DNA of 26,145 nucleotides from AP-15 sp036404275 (GCA_036404275.1 DASXAM010000286.1:1-26145), one strand, 5' to 3'. Positions 1 through 7,151 are shown, counted from the first letter of the stretch. Notes: generated from the letters alone by a model not told the origin. Numbers and translations are program-made.

Positions 1-165
1 ACGGTGCACCTGCCGGAAGGGACCGAGATGGTGATGCCGGGCGACAACATCTCGATGGAGATCGAGTTGATCGCGCCGATCGCGATGGACGAAGGCCTGC
101 GCTTTGCGATCCGCGAGGGTGGGCGCACCGTCGGCGCCGGCGTCGTCGCCAAAATCATAAAGTAA
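1..165 (+). CDS. tuf: Elongation factor Tu, C-terminal end (partial)
   Basis: The frame is open from the first base and ends with TAA at 163-165, giving the last 54 residues of EF-Tu. They match the end of domain III: an LPEGTEMVMPGDN stretch, then ELIAPIAMDEGLRFAIREGG, then the terminal GRTVGAGVVAKI. EF-Tu is the GTPase that delivers aminoacyl-tRNA to the ribosome; the GTPase domain lies outside the window. Its position 33 bases before rpsJ is the usual str/S10 junction. No terminator is visible between them, so cotranscription is likely. Confidence 0.97.
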   Translation, partial: TVHLPEGTEMVMPGDNISMEIELIAPIAMDEGLRFAIREGGRTVGAGVVAKIIK

Positions 166-198
166 GAACCCGCGCGAGCCGAGCAGAGGACGGGACCG

Positions 199-513
199 AT
201 GGCGATAGACGGCCAGAACATACGCATCAGATTGCGCGCCTACGACCATCGGGTGCTCGACCAGTCGACAAGCGAGATCGTCAATACCGCCAGGCGCACC
301 GGTGCGCGCGTGCGCGGCCCGATCCCGCTTCCGACCAAGATCGAGAAATTCACCGTGCTGCGCTCGCCGCATGTCGACAAGAAATCGCGCGAGCAGTTCG
401 AAATCCGCACCCACAAGCGCGTGCTCGACATCGTCGATCCGACGCCGCAGACCGTCGATGCGCTGATGAAGCTCGACCTCGCCGCTGGCGTCGATGTCGA
501 GATCAAGCTGTAG
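199..513 (+). CDS. rpsJ: 30S ribosomal protein S10 (uS10)
   Basis: This 104-residue protein has the full family length and begins MAIDGQNIRIRLRAYDHR. It contains the conserved PIPLPTKIEKFTVLRSPHVDK segment (residues about 41-61) and ends in KLDLAAGVDVEIKL. S10 binds the 30S head and, in studied bacteria, also pairs with NusB in antitermination complexes. The start ATG has an AGAGGACGGG-like Shine-Dalgarno just upstream. It is first in the S10 cluster. Unusually, it is separated from rplC by a 197-base stretch filled with palindromic repeats instead of a short gap. Confidence 0.98.
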   Translation: MAIDGQNIRIRLRAYDHRVLDQSTSEIVNTARRTGARVRGPIPLPTKIEKFTVLRSPHVDKKSREQFEIRTHKRVLDIVDPTPQTVDALMKLDLAAGVDVEIKL

Positions 514-542
514 ACGAGACCCGCCATGCCCGCCCACGATCG

Positions 543-704
543 CCCCCACCCAACCCTTCCCCGCATGCGGGGGAGGGAGACGGCGTCCGCAGCTCCCCCT
601 CCCCCGCAAGCGGGGGAGGGTCTTACTGCTCTCCCTCCCCTGCAGGCGGGAGAGGGTCTTACTGCTCTCCCTCCCTTGCAGGCGGGGGAGGGTTGGGGAG
701 GGGG
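543..704 (+). repeat. Array of four 24-bp GC-rich palindromes between rpsJ and rplC
   Basis: The four imperfect palindromes lie at 554-577, 597-620, 633-656 and 669-692. Each has a CCCTCCCC-type left arm, a GC(A/T)-type centre and a GCGGGGGAGGG-type right arm. The last three begin exactly 36 bp apart and the first two of those share the spacer TCTTACTGCTCT, so they look tandemly duplicated. The outer flanks are inverted relative to each other: the left reads GGGTTGGGTGGGGG on the minus strand and the right reads GGGTTGGGGAGGGGG on the plus strand. The right flank holds the rplC Shine-Dalgarno. Relatives occur at 24020-24130 and 24501-24590. The unit resembles REP/BIME-type dispersed repeats; family membership is my inference. 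Confidence 0.93.
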
Positions 705-710
705 ATGGTG

Positions 711-1433
711 ATGCGCACCGGCGTCCTGGCACAAAAGCTCGGCATGACCCGGATCTTTACCGGCGACGGCAGCCATGTGCCGGTGACGGTGCTGAAGATC
801 GACGATTGCCGGGTGGTCGCGGTGCGCACCGTCGCCAAGGACGGCTATTCGGCGTTGCAGCTCGGGGTCGGCAAGGCCAAGGTCAAGAATGTGACCAAGC
901 CGCAACGCGGCCACTTCGCCAAGGCGAAGCTCGAGCCGGCGGCGCGGCTTGCCGAATTTCGCATCTCCGAGGACGCCGTGCTTGAGGTCGGTGCCGAGAT
1001 CACCGCCGCGCATTTTGTCGCCGGCCAGCATGTCGATGTGGTCGGGACCAGCATTGGCAAAGGCTTTGCCGGGGCGATGAAGCGGCACAATTTTGGCGGG
1101 TTGCGGGCGAGCCATGGCGTCTCGATCTCGCATCGCAGCCACGGCTCGACTGGGCAGCGCCAATCCCCCGGCAAGACCTTCAAGAACAAAAAGATGGCGG
1201 GGCATTTGGGAGCCGAGCGGGTGACCGTCCAGAGCCTTGTAGTGGTTGCGGCCGATGCCGAGCGTGGCGTCTTGATGGTCAAGGGCGCGGTGCCGGGCAG
1301 CAAGGGCGGCTATGTCCGGGTCAGCGACGCGGTCAAGCGCAAGATGCCCGAGGGCCTGCCGTTCCCGGCCGGGCTGCGCGGCGACGGCGCTTCGGCTCCG
1401 GACGAAACGCCGACCGAAGAGGCCTCGGCATGA
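711..1433 (+). CDS. rplC: 50S ribosomal protein L3 (uL3)
   Basis: This 240-residue protein begins MRTGVLAQKLGMTRIF, the normal alphaproteobacterial L3 start, so I chose ATG 711 over the in-frame TTG 693 and ATG 705. L3 is an early-assembling 23S rRNA-binding protein near the peptidyl-transferase centre. The family loop GSTGQRQSPGKTFKNKKMAG is at residues 146-164; the glutamine in this loop is methylated by PrmB in E. coli. The last 15-20 residues form an acidic, Ala/Thr-rich tail beyond the E. coli length. The Shine-Dalgarno (GGAGG, 697-701, nine bases from ATG 711) lies in the 3' flank of the last upstream palindromic repeat. The stop overlaps rplD by ATGA. Confidence 0.96.
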   Translation: MRTGVLAQKLGMTRIFTGDGSHVPVTVLKIDDCRVVAVRTVAKDGYSALQLGVGKAKVKNVTKPQRGHFAKAKLEPAARLAEFRISEDAVLEVGAEITAAHFVAGQHVDVVGTSIGKGFAGAMKRHNFGGLRASHGVSISHRSHGSTGQRQSPGKTFKNKKMAGHLGAERVTVQSLVVVAADAERGVLMVKGAVPGSKGGYVRVSDAVKRKMPEGLPFPAGLRGDGASAPDETPTEEASA

Positions 1434-2050
1434 AGCTCACCGTCCGCAATCTCGACAATGAGGAGGTCGGCGACATCGAGCTCGCCGACGCGGTGTTCGG
1501 GCTGCCGGCCCGCGCCGACATCCTCGCCCGCGTCGTCAATTGGCAATTGGCCAAGCGCCGCGCCGGCACGCACAAGGCTAAAGGCATCAGCGACATCAGC
1601 GGGACGACAAAAAAACCGTACAAGCAAAAGGGCACCGGGCGCGCTCGGCAGGGCAGCCTGCGCTCGCCGCAATTCCGCGGTGGGGCGCGCATTTTCGGCC
1701 CGGTGGTGCGCAGCCATGCTTTTGGCTTGCAGCGCAAGGTGCGCCGGCTCGGCCTCAAGACGGCGCTCTCGGTCAAGCAGGGCGAGGGCAAGCTCGCGGT
1801 CCTCGACAAGGCCGAGATCGGCGAGGCCAAGACCAAATTTCTGCGCACCCGGCTCGAGGCCCTGGGCTGGGATTCGGTGCTGATCATCGACGGGCCGGAG
1901 GTCAATGAGGGCTTCGCCCGTGCCGCCCGCAATCTGCCGCGGGTCGATGTGCTGCCGCAGCAGGGCGCCAACGTCTACGACATCCTGCGCCGCGACATGC
2001 TGGTCCTGACCCGCGCCGCAGTCGAGCATCTGGAGGCGCGCCTCAAATGA
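1430..2050 (+). CDS. rplD: 50S ribosomal protein L4 (uL4)
   Basis: The protein has 206 residues, normal for L4. It begins MKLTVRNLDNEEVGDIEL. The extended loop that reaches the peptide exit tunnel is at about residues 59-91 and contains KKPYKQKGTGRARQGSLRSP and FRGGARIFGP. L4 binds 23S rRNA domain I and, in E. coli, represses its own S10 operon; no leader is visible here to test that. It overlaps rplC by four bases and rplW by four bases (ATGA in both cases), implying translational coupling. Confidence 0.97.
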   Translation: MKLTVRNLDNEEVGDIELADAVFGLPARADILARVVNWQLAKRRAGTHKAKGISDISGTTKKPYKQKGTGRARQGSLRSPQFRGGARIFGPVVRSHAFGLQRKVRRLGLKTALSVKQGEGKLAVLDKAEIGEAKTKFLRTRLEALGWDSVLIIDGPEVNEGFARAARNLPRVDVLPQQGANVYDILRRDMLVLTRAAVEHLEARLK

Positions 2051-2379
2051 GCCGGTTCCGAGTTGTCCCGCGGGTCGCGGCGCATCTGACGCGCCAACAG
2101 ATGTACGACGTCATCCGTGCGCCGGTGATCACCGAAAAAGCGACCAACGTCTCCGAGCACAACCAGGTGGTCTTCCGCGTGCCGCTCGCCGCAACCAAGC
2201 GCGAGGTCAAGGCGGCCGTCGAAGGCCTCTTCAATGTCAAGGTCAGCGCTGTCAACACGATCCGCGTCATGGGCAAGCTGAAGCGGTTTCGCGGCCGCCC
2301 CGGACGGCGCTCCGACTATAAAAAGGCGATCGTCACCCTCGGACCGGGCCAGAGGATCGACGTGACTACCGGCATCTGA
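2047..2379 (+). CDS. rplW: 50S ribosomal protein L23 (uL23)
   Basis: The recognisable L23 core begins MYDVIRAPVITEKAT at 2101 and includes VFRVPLAATKREVKAAVEGL, then VNTIRVMGKLKRFRGRPGRR. L23 lies at the exit tunnel and is the docking site for trigger factor and SRP. I placed the start at ATG 2047, which overlaps the rplD stop (ATGA), giving 110 residues with an 18-residue basic N-terminal addition (MSRFRVVPRVAAHLTRQQ). Starting at ATG 2101 would give a more typical length, but no clear Shine-Dalgarno precedes it. Confidence 0.94.
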   Translation: MSRFRVVPRVAAHLTRQQMYDVIRAPVITEKATNVSEHNQVVFRVPLAATKREVKAAVEGLFNVKVSAVNTIRVMGKLKRFRGRPGRRSDYKKAIVTLGPGQRIDVTTGI

Positions 2380-2396
2380 GGTAGGGGACGGCGGCG

Positions 2397-3224
2397 ATGG
2401 CGCTCAAAACTTTCAACCCGACGACGCCGTCGCGACGGCAGCTCGTCATCGTCGACCGCAGCGAGCTGTGGAAGGGAAAGCCGGTCAAGGCTTTGACCAA
2501 GGGGCTCACCGGGAAGGGCGGGCGCAACAACACCGGGCGCACGACGATGCGCTGGCGCGGCGGCGGGCATAAACGGCGCTACCGGCTGATCGATTTCAAG
2601 CGGACAAAGGTCGATGTGCCGGCCGTCGTCGAGCGGCTTGAATACGATCCGAACCGCACTGCCTTTATCGCGCTCGTGCGCTATCAGGATGGCGAGCTCG
2701 CCTACATTCTGGCGCCGCAGCGGCTGAAGGCCGGCGACACCGTCGTCTCCGGCGAGCGGGTCGATGTCAAGCCGGGGAACGCGATGCCGATGCGCAACAT
2801 GCCGCTCGGCACGATCATCCACAATGTCGAGATGAAGCCCGGCAAGGGTGGACAGATCGCCCGCGCCGCCGGCACTTATGTCCAGCTCGTCGGCCGCGAC
2901 CAGGGCTATGCGCTCTTGCGCCTCGCTTCGGGCGAGTTGCGCATGGTGCGCGGCGAATGCCGGGCAACGATCGGGGCGGTCTCGAACCCCGACCAGCAGA
3001 ACATCGTGATCGGCAAGGCCGGGCGTAACCGCTGGCTCGGCCGGCGACCTTCGGTGCGCGGTGTGGCGATGAACCCGATCGACCACCCGCATGGCGGCGG
3101 CGAAGGTCGCAGCTCGGGCGGTCGACATCCGGTCACCCCTTGGGGCAAGCCGACCAAAGGCAAGAAAACCCGACACAACAAGGCGACCGATCGGTTGATC
3201 GTGCGCCGCCGCGGCCGGCGCTGA
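2397..3224 (+). CDS. rplB: 50S ribosomal protein L2 (uL2)
   Basis: The protein has 275 residues, close to the E. coli length. It starts MALKTFNPTTPSRRQLVIVD and contains GRNNTGRTTMRWRGGGHKRRYR near residues 42-62. The highly conserved C-terminal segment VAMNPIDHPHGGGEGRSSGG is followed by RHPVTPWGKPTKGKKTR. L2 binds 23S rRNA close to the peptidyl-transferase centre, and the histidine in DHPHGG is the family's conserved functional residue. A GGTAGGGGA-type ribosome-binding site precedes ATG 2397. It sits between rplW and rpsS as in the standard S10 cluster. Confidence 0.98.
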   Translation: MALKTFNPTTPSRRQLVIVDRSELWKGKPVKALTKGLTGKGGRNNTGRTTMRWRGGGHKRRYRLIDFKRTKVDVPAVVERLEYDPNRTAFIALVRYQDGELAYILAPQRLKAGDTVVSGERVDVKPGNAMPMRNMPLGTIIHNVEMKPGKGGQIARAAGTYVQLVGRDQGYALLRLASGELRMVRGECRATIGAVSNPDQQNIVIGKAGRNRWLGRRPSVRGVAMNPIDHPHGGGEGRSSGGRHPVTPWGKPTKGKKTRHNKATDRLIVRRRGRR

Positions 3225-3249
3225 GCGCGCAGCAAGACGGAGGAGGAAT

Positions 3250-3528
3250 GTGAGCCGCTCGGTTTGGAAAGGCCCATTTGTCGATGGCTATCTGCTCAAG
3301 AAGGCCGAGCAGGCGCGCGCCTCCGGCCGCAACCAGGTAATCCGCACCTGGTCGCGCCGGTCGACGATCTTCCCGCAATTTGTCGGGCTAACCTTTGGCG
3401 TCTATAACGGGCATAAATTCATCCCGGTGCTGGTGACCGAGAATATGATCGGCCACAAGCTTGGCGAGTTTTCGCCAACCCGCACCTTTTACGGCCACGC
3501 CGGCGACAAGAAGGCGCGGAGAGCCTGA
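3250..3528 (+). CDS. rpsS: 30S ribosomal protein S19 (uS19)
   Basis: This 92-residue protein begins (M)SRSVWKGPFVDGYLLKKAEQ and contains RSTIFPQFVGLTFGVYNGHK and LGEFSPTRTFYGHAGDKKA, the complete S19 signature. S19 binds 16S rRNA in the 30S head next to S13. The start is GTG 3250: the preceding ATG at 3248-3250 is out of frame and is followed at once by TGA. The ribosome-binding site GGAGGAGG (3239-3246) gives its first GGAGG a six-base spacing from GTG. The stop TGA overlaps the ATG of rplV by one base. Confidence 0.97.
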   Translation: MSRSVWKGPFVDGYLLKKAEQARASGRNQVIRTWSRRSTIFPQFVGLTFGVYNGHKFIPVLVTENMIGHKLGEFSPTRTFYGHAGDKKARRA

Positions 3529-3911
3529 TGGGCAAGCCCGCGGCCCCGCGCCGCCTTGACGATAGCGAAGCCTTGGCGAGCCTGCAGGGGCTGCGGATCA
3601 GCGCGCGCAAGTTGAACCTCGTCGCCCGGACGATCCGCGGCAAGACCGCGTCCGCGGCCTTGGCCGAGCTGACCTTTTCGCATCGGCGCATCGCCCGCGA
3701 CGTCAAAAAGGCACTGCAATCGGCGATCGCCAACGCCGAGAACAATCACCAGCTCGATGTCGACCGGCTTTATGTCAAGGAGGCGACGGTCGGCCGCGCC
3801 TTTGTTCTGAAGCGGTTCCACACCCGCGGTCGCGGCCGCTCCGCGCGGGTCGAAAAACACTATGCGCATCTGACGGTCGTCGTTCGCGAACGCCCCGAAG
3901 ACAGCGCCTGA
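3528..3911 (+). CDS. rplV: 50S ribosomal protein L22 (uL22)
   Basis: The product has 127 residues. The conserved fold starts near residue 23 with LRISARKLNLVARTIRGK. The tunnel-lining beta-hairpin is at FVLKRFHTRGRGRSARVEKH, followed by the terminal LTVVVRE. L22 contacts all 23S rRNA domains, and its hairpin forms part of the exit-tunnel constriction. The first 22 residues (MGKPAAPRRLDDSEALASLQGL) extend beyond the E. coli protein. The start codon overlaps the rpsS stop (TGATG), which supports the longer form. Confidence 0.96.
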   Translation: MGKPAAPRRLDDSEALASLQGLRISARKLNLVARTIRGKTASAALAELTFSHRRIARDVKKALQSAIANAENNHQLDVDRLYVKEATVGRAFVLKRFHTRGRGRSARVEKHYAHLTVVVRERPEDSA

Positions 3912-3928
3912 CGAGGAAAGACCGATTC

Positions 3929-4633
3929 ATGGGTCAGAAAGTCAATCCGATCGGGCTGCGGCTCGGCATCAACCGAACCTGGGATTCGCGCTGGTTTGCG
4001 CGCAAGGAGTACGGCAACCTGCTGCTCGACGATATCGGGCTGCGTAAATTTCTCAACCGACGGCTGGCGCAAGCCGGGCTGTCGCGAATTGTCATCGAGC
4101 GCGCTGCCAAGCGCAGCCGCATCACCCTCCATTCGGCCCGCCCCGGGGTGGTGATCGGCAAGAAGGGTGTCGATATCGAAAAATTGCGCGTCGACATCTC
4201 CAAGGTGACGTCGAGCGACGTCAGCCTGAACATCCTCGAAATCCGCAAGCCTGAGATCGACGCCAAGCTCGTCGCCGACGGCATCGCCCAGCAGCTCGAA
4301 CGCCGCGTCGCGTTCCGCCGGGCGATGAAGCGCGCGGTGCAATCGGCGATGCGGCTCGGCGCCCAGGGCATCCGGATCAATTGCTCGGGCCGGCTCGGCG
4401 GGGCCGAAATCGCGCGGATGGAATGGTACCGCGAGGGTCGGGTGCCGTTGCACACGCTGCGCGCCGATGTCGATTTCGGCTATGGCGTCGCCAAGACGAC
4501 CTATGGCGTGTGCGGCGTCAAGGTCTGGGTGTTCAAAGGCGAAATCTTGCAGCACGACCCGATGGCGCACGACAAGCGATTGGGCGAAGGGCCGCCCGCA
4601 AGCCACGAGCGCGGTCGCCGCGAGGGGTTCTAG
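3929..4633 (+). CDS. rpsC: 30S ribosomal protein S3 (uS3)
   Basis: The protein has 234 residues and begins MGQKVNPIGLRLGINRTWDS, the invariant S3 start. A type II KH RNA-binding domain with the GVVIGKKGVDIEKLR loop is at residues about 72-86. The C-terminal domain contains GAQGIRINCSGRLGGAEIAR and YGVAKTTYGVCGVKVWVFKG. S3 lies at the mRNA entry channel of the 30S subunit and has been linked to helicase activity there. Spacing from rplV is 17 bases with an AGGAAAG ribosome-binding site. Confidence 0.98.
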   Translation: MGQKVNPIGLRLGINRTWDSRWFARKEYGNLLLDDIGLRKFLNRRLAQAGLSRIVIERAAKRSRITLHSARPGVVIGKKGVDIEKLRVDISKVTSSDVSLNILEIRKPEIDAKLVADGIAQQLERRVAFRRAMKRAVQSAMRLGAQGIRINCSGRLGGAEIARMEWYREGRVPLHTLRADVDFGYGVAKTTYGVCGVKVWVFKGEILQHDPMAHDKRLGEGPPASHERGRREGF

Positions 4634-4639
4634 CGAATT

Positions 4640-5062
4640 ATGCTCAGTCCGAAACGCAGCAAATACAGGAAGGCGCACAAGGGTCGCGTCCATGGTCTCG
4701 CCAAAGGCGGGACGACGCTGAACTTTGGCGCTTTCGGGCTCAAGGCTGCCGATCCCGGCCGGATCACCGCGCGCCAGATCGAAGCGGCACGGCGCGCCAT
4801 CACCCGCCACATCCGCCGCGCCGGACGCGTCTGGATACGGGTCTTCCCGGACGTGCCGGTGTCGCAAAAGCCGGCCGAGGTGCGCATGGGCAGCGGCAAG
4901 GGTTCGCCCGAATTTTGGGTCTGCCGGATCAAGCCGGGCCGGATCATGTTCGAGCTCGATGGGGTCACTCCCGAAATCGCGCGCGAGGCATTTGCGCTCG
5001 CCGCAGCCAAACTGCCGCTCGGCACCCGCTTTGTCGCCCGCGAAGGCGAGGAGGCGCGGTGA
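4640..5062 (+). CDS. rplP: 50S ribosomal protein L16 (uL16)
   Basis: The product has 140 residues and begins MLSPKRSKYRKAHKGRVHG. It contains LAKGGTTLNFGAFGLKA, RRAITRHIRRAGRVWIRVFP and the loop VRMGSGKGSPEFWVC. That loop includes the arginine hydroxylated in E. coli L16; E. coli has MGKGKG where this protein has MGSGKG. L16 is a late-assembling protein needed for A-site tRNA positioning. Its stop overlaps the rpmC start by one base (TGATG). Confidence 0.97.
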   Translation: MLSPKRSKYRKAHKGRVHGLAKGGTTLNFGAFGLKAADPGRITARQIEAARRAITRHIRRAGRVWIRVFPDVPVSQKPAEVRMGSGKGSPEFWVCRIKPGRIMFELDGVTPEIAREAFALAAAKLPLGTRFVAREGEEAR

Positions 5063-5271
5063 TGAAGCCGGGCGACATCCGCGCCAAGACCGATGACGAG
5101 CTGACCGACCAGCTCGACCAGTTCGGCAAGGAGATTTTCAACCTGCGCTTTCAGCGCGCCAACGGCCAGCTCGAAAACACCGCCCGGGTGAGACAGGTGC
5201 GCCGCGACATAGCCCGGATCAAGACGATCCTCGGCGAACGCAGCCGGGCCGCAGCCGGGGGGAGGAGCTGA
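5062..5271 (+). CDS. rpmC: 50S ribosomal protein L29 (uL29)
   Basis: This 69-residue helical protein begins MKPGDIRAKTDDELTDQL and contains the L29 signature FNLRFQRANGQLENTARV followed by RQVRRDIARIKTIL. L29 sits beside L23 at the tunnel exit. The frame is open far upstream inside rplP, but the gene starts at ATG 5062, which overlaps the rplP stop. The last residues (GERSRAAAGGRS) form a small basic tail. The stop overlaps the rpsQ ATG by one base. Confidence 0.96.
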   Translation: MKPGDIRAKTDDELTDQLDQFGKEIFNLRFQRANGQLENTARVRQVRRDIARIKTILGERSRAAAGGRS

Positions 5272-5570
5272 TGCCGAGACGCGTTTTGCAAGGCGTCGTC
5301 GTCAGCGACGTCAACGACAAGACCGTCCTGGTGCGGGTCGAGCGCCGGGTCAAGGATCCGCTCTACAAGAAATTCGTCACCACCTCAAAAAAATACGCGG
5401 CGCACGATGCTGCAAACAGCTACCGCGTCGGCGACAATGTGCGCATCGAGGAAAGCCGGCCGATCTCCAAACGCAAGCATTGGGTGGTGCTTGGCCGGGT
5501 CGGGGAAGCCTCCGCACCGGCGAACGCCGAGACTGCTGAAACCGCTGCTACCGAGGCAGGTGCCGCATGA
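5271..5570 (+). CDS. rpsQ: 30S ribosomal protein S17 (uS17)
   Basis: The protein has 99 residues, of which about the first 80 are the S17 OB-fold: MPRRVLQGVVVSDVNDKTVL, then VERRVKDPLYKKFVTTSKKY and VGDNVRIEESRPISKRKHW. S17 binds the 5' domain of 16S rRNA. About 20 residues at the C terminus are an Ala/Glu/Thr-rich tail (ASAPANAETAETAATEAGAA) absent from short homologues. Such tails are common in alphaproteobacteria and probably disordered. It overlaps rplN by ATGA. Confidence 0.97.
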   Translation: MPRRVLQGVVVSDVNDKTVLVRVERRVKDPLYKKFVTTSKKYAAHDAANSYRVGDNVRIEESRPISKRKHWVVLGRVGEASAPANAETAETAATEAGAA

Positions 5571-5935
5571 TCCAGATGCAGACGAACCTCGATGTCGCCG
5601 ATAATTCGGGGGCTAGGCGGGTGCAGTGCATCAAGGTGTTGGGCGGCTCCAAGCGGCGCACCGCGACAGTCGGCGACATTATCATCGTCTCGGTCAAAGA
5701 GGCGATCCCGCGCGGCCGGGTCAAAAAAGGCGATGTGCACCGCGCCGTCATCGTGCGCACTGCCAAGGACATCCGCCGCAACGACGGCAGCGCCATCCGC
5801 TTCGACCGCAACGCTGCGGTCTTGATCACCCAGCAGGGCGAGCCGATTGGAACCCGCATCTTTGGCCCGGTCACGCGCGAGCTGCGCGCCCGCCGGTTTA
5901 TGAAGATCGTGTCGCTGGCGCCGGAAGTGCTGTGA
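5567..5935 (+). CDS. rplN: 50S ribosomal protein L14 (uL14)
   Basis: The length is 122 residues, exactly typical. The start is MIQMQTNLDVADNSGARRVQ, followed by KVLGGSKRRTATVGDIIIVS and the terminal MKIVSLAPEVL. L14 is a beta-barrel protein at the subunit interface that contacts L19 and the ribosome silencing factor site. It is co-directional in the spc cluster, and its start overlaps the rpsQ stop (ATGA), indicating coupled translation. Confidence 0.98.
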   Translation: MIQMQTNLDVADNSGARRVQCIKVLGGSKRRTATVGDIIIVSVKEAIPRGRVKKGDVHRAVIVRTAKDIRRNDGSAIRFDRNAAVLITQQGEPIGTRIFGPVTRELRARRFMKIVSLAPEVL

Positions 5936-5942
5936 GCCGCCG

Positions 5943-6263
5943 ATGCCAAAGCTGAAGATCAAAAAAGGCGACCAGGTCGTCGTCATCAGCGGCCGCGACA
6001 AGGGCAAGACCGGCGAGGTATTGCGCGTCCTGCCGGCCGAGAACCGGGCCGTCGTGCAGGGCGTCAACATCGCCAAACGGCATACCAAGCCGCGTATGGG
6101 CGATCCCGGCGGCATCGTTGAGAAGGAGCTGGCGCTGCACATCTCCAATCTTGCCCATATCGACCCTCCATCGGGCCGGCCGACCCGGATCGGCTATAAA
6201 TTCCTCGGGGACGGGCGCAAGGTCCGCTTTGCCAAGCGCTCGGGCGAGGTCATCGACAGGTGA
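5943..6263 (+). CDS. rplX: 50S ribosomal protein L24 (uL24)
   Basis: The protein has 106 residues and begins MPKLKIKKGDQVVVISGRDK with a KOW motif (KKGDQVVVISGRDKGKTGEV). It continues to ENRAVVQGVNIAKRHTKP, and the terminal region contains TRIGYKFLGDGRKVRFAKRS. L24 is one of the two assembly initiators of the 50S subunit. It is seven bases from rplN and four bases from rplE in the normal spc order. Confidence 0.97.
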   Translation: MPKLKIKKGDQVVVISGRDKGKTGEVLRVLPAENRAVVQGVNIAKRHTKPRMGDPGGIVEKELALHISNLAHIDPPSGRPTRIGYKFLGDGRKVRFAKRSGEVIDR

Positions 6264-6267
6264 AGGA

Positions 6268-6813
6268 ATGAGCGCGCCCCGGTTGCAGGAGCTCTACGCG
6301 ACGACGGTCCGCCCGGCACTGATGCAGGAGTTCGGCTACAAGAACCTGATGCAGGTGCCGCGGCTCGACAAGATCGTCGTCAATATGGGGGTCGGCGAAG
6401 CGGTGCAGGACAGCAAAAAGGTCGAGGCAGCGGCGGCCGAGCTGACCGCGATCACCGGCCAGCATCCGGTCATCACCCGCGCCAAGCGCTCGATCGCGAC
6501 GTTCAAATTGCGGCAGGGCATGCCGATCGGCTGCAAGGTGACGCTGCGGCGCCAGCGCATGTACGAATTTCTCGACCGGCTGATCACCGTGGCCTTGCCG
6601 CGGGTGCGTGACTTCCGCGGCTTGCCCGCCAAGAGCTTTGACGGCCGCGGCAATTTTGCCCTCGGGCTCAAGGAGCAGATCGTCTTTCCCGAGGTCGATT
6701 ACGACCGGGTCGATGCGGTGCGCGGGATGGATGTCGTCATCACCACCACGGCGCAGACCGACGCCGAAGCCAAGGCGCTTCTGGCGGCGTTCGCGATGCC
6801 GTTTGCCAATTGA
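6268..6813 (+). CDS. rplE: 50S ribosomal protein L5 (uL5)
   Basis: The product has 181 residues, matching the usual 179-185. It contains RLQELYATTVRPALMQEFGY, VPRLDKIVVNMGVGEAVQDS and the C-terminal FPEVDYDRVDAVRGMDVVI. L5 binds 5S rRNA and contacts P-site tRNA. The open frame extends upstream to 6118. The start is ATG 6268, because it follows a GAAGGA ribosome-binding site right after the rplX stop and the preceding residues do not resemble L5. Confidence 0.97.
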   Translation: MSAPRLQELYATTVRPALMQEFGYKNLMQVPRLDKIVVNMGVGEAVQDSKKVEAAAAELTAITGQHPVITRAKRSIATFKLRQGMPIGCKVTLRRQRMYEFLDRLITVALPRVRDFRGLPAKSFDGRGNFALGLKEQIVFPEVDYDRVDAVRGMDVVITTTAQTDAEAKALLAAFAMPFAN

Positions 6814-6832
6814 GTTCGGAAAGAAGGCCCGA

Positions 6833-7138
6833 ATGGCAAAAAAGAGCATGATCGAGAAAAACGCGCGGCGCGAGGCGCTGGCCAAGCGCACGGCTGGGAA
6901 GCGGGCGCGGCTCAAATCCTTGGCGCGTGACCGCGACGCGCCGCCCGAGGAGCGCTTTGCCGCGCAGCTCAAGCTCACCGAGATGCCGCGCAATGGCTCG
7001 CCGACGCGGGTGCGCAACCGTTGTGCGATGACCGGCCGCCCGCGCGGCTATTACCGCAAGTTCAAACTGTCGCGCATCGCGGTGCGCGACCTGGCCTCGT
7101 CCGGGCAGATCCCGGGCATGGTCAAATCGAGCTGGTAG
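6833..7138 (+). CDS. rpsN: 30S ribosomal protein S14 (uS14), zinc-independent form
   Basis: The protein has 101 residues and begins MAKKSMIEKNARREALAKR. The conserved C-terminal block is RVRNRCAMTGRPRGYYRKFK followed by LSRIAVRDLASSGQIPGMVK. Only one cysteine is present and there is no CxxC pair, so this is the long zinc-independent (C-minus) type. S14 completes 30S head assembly near S19. The start ATG 6833 follows an AAGAAGG-like site; upstream codons in the frame lie inside rplE and are not S14-like. Confidence 0.97.
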   Translation: MAKKSMIEKNARREALAKRTAGKRARLKSLARDRDAPPEERFAAQLKLTEMPRNGSPTRVRNRCAMTGRPRGYYRKFKLSRIAVRDLASSGQIPGMVKSSW

Positions 7139-7151
7139 CAGGAATTCGCCG

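Noticed and set aside
597..692. CRISPR array, suggested by regular 36-bp spacing of repeats
   Set aside because: There are only three regular units, the spacers are near-identical, the units are degenerate palindromes and there are no cas genes. It is a tandem-duplicated dispersed repeat.
526..711. A 61-codon plus-strand ORF between rpsJ and rplC rich in PPLQAGEG
   Set aside because: It is the palindromic repeat array read in one open frame. The residues are just translated repeat units, with no independent ribosome-binding site or domain.
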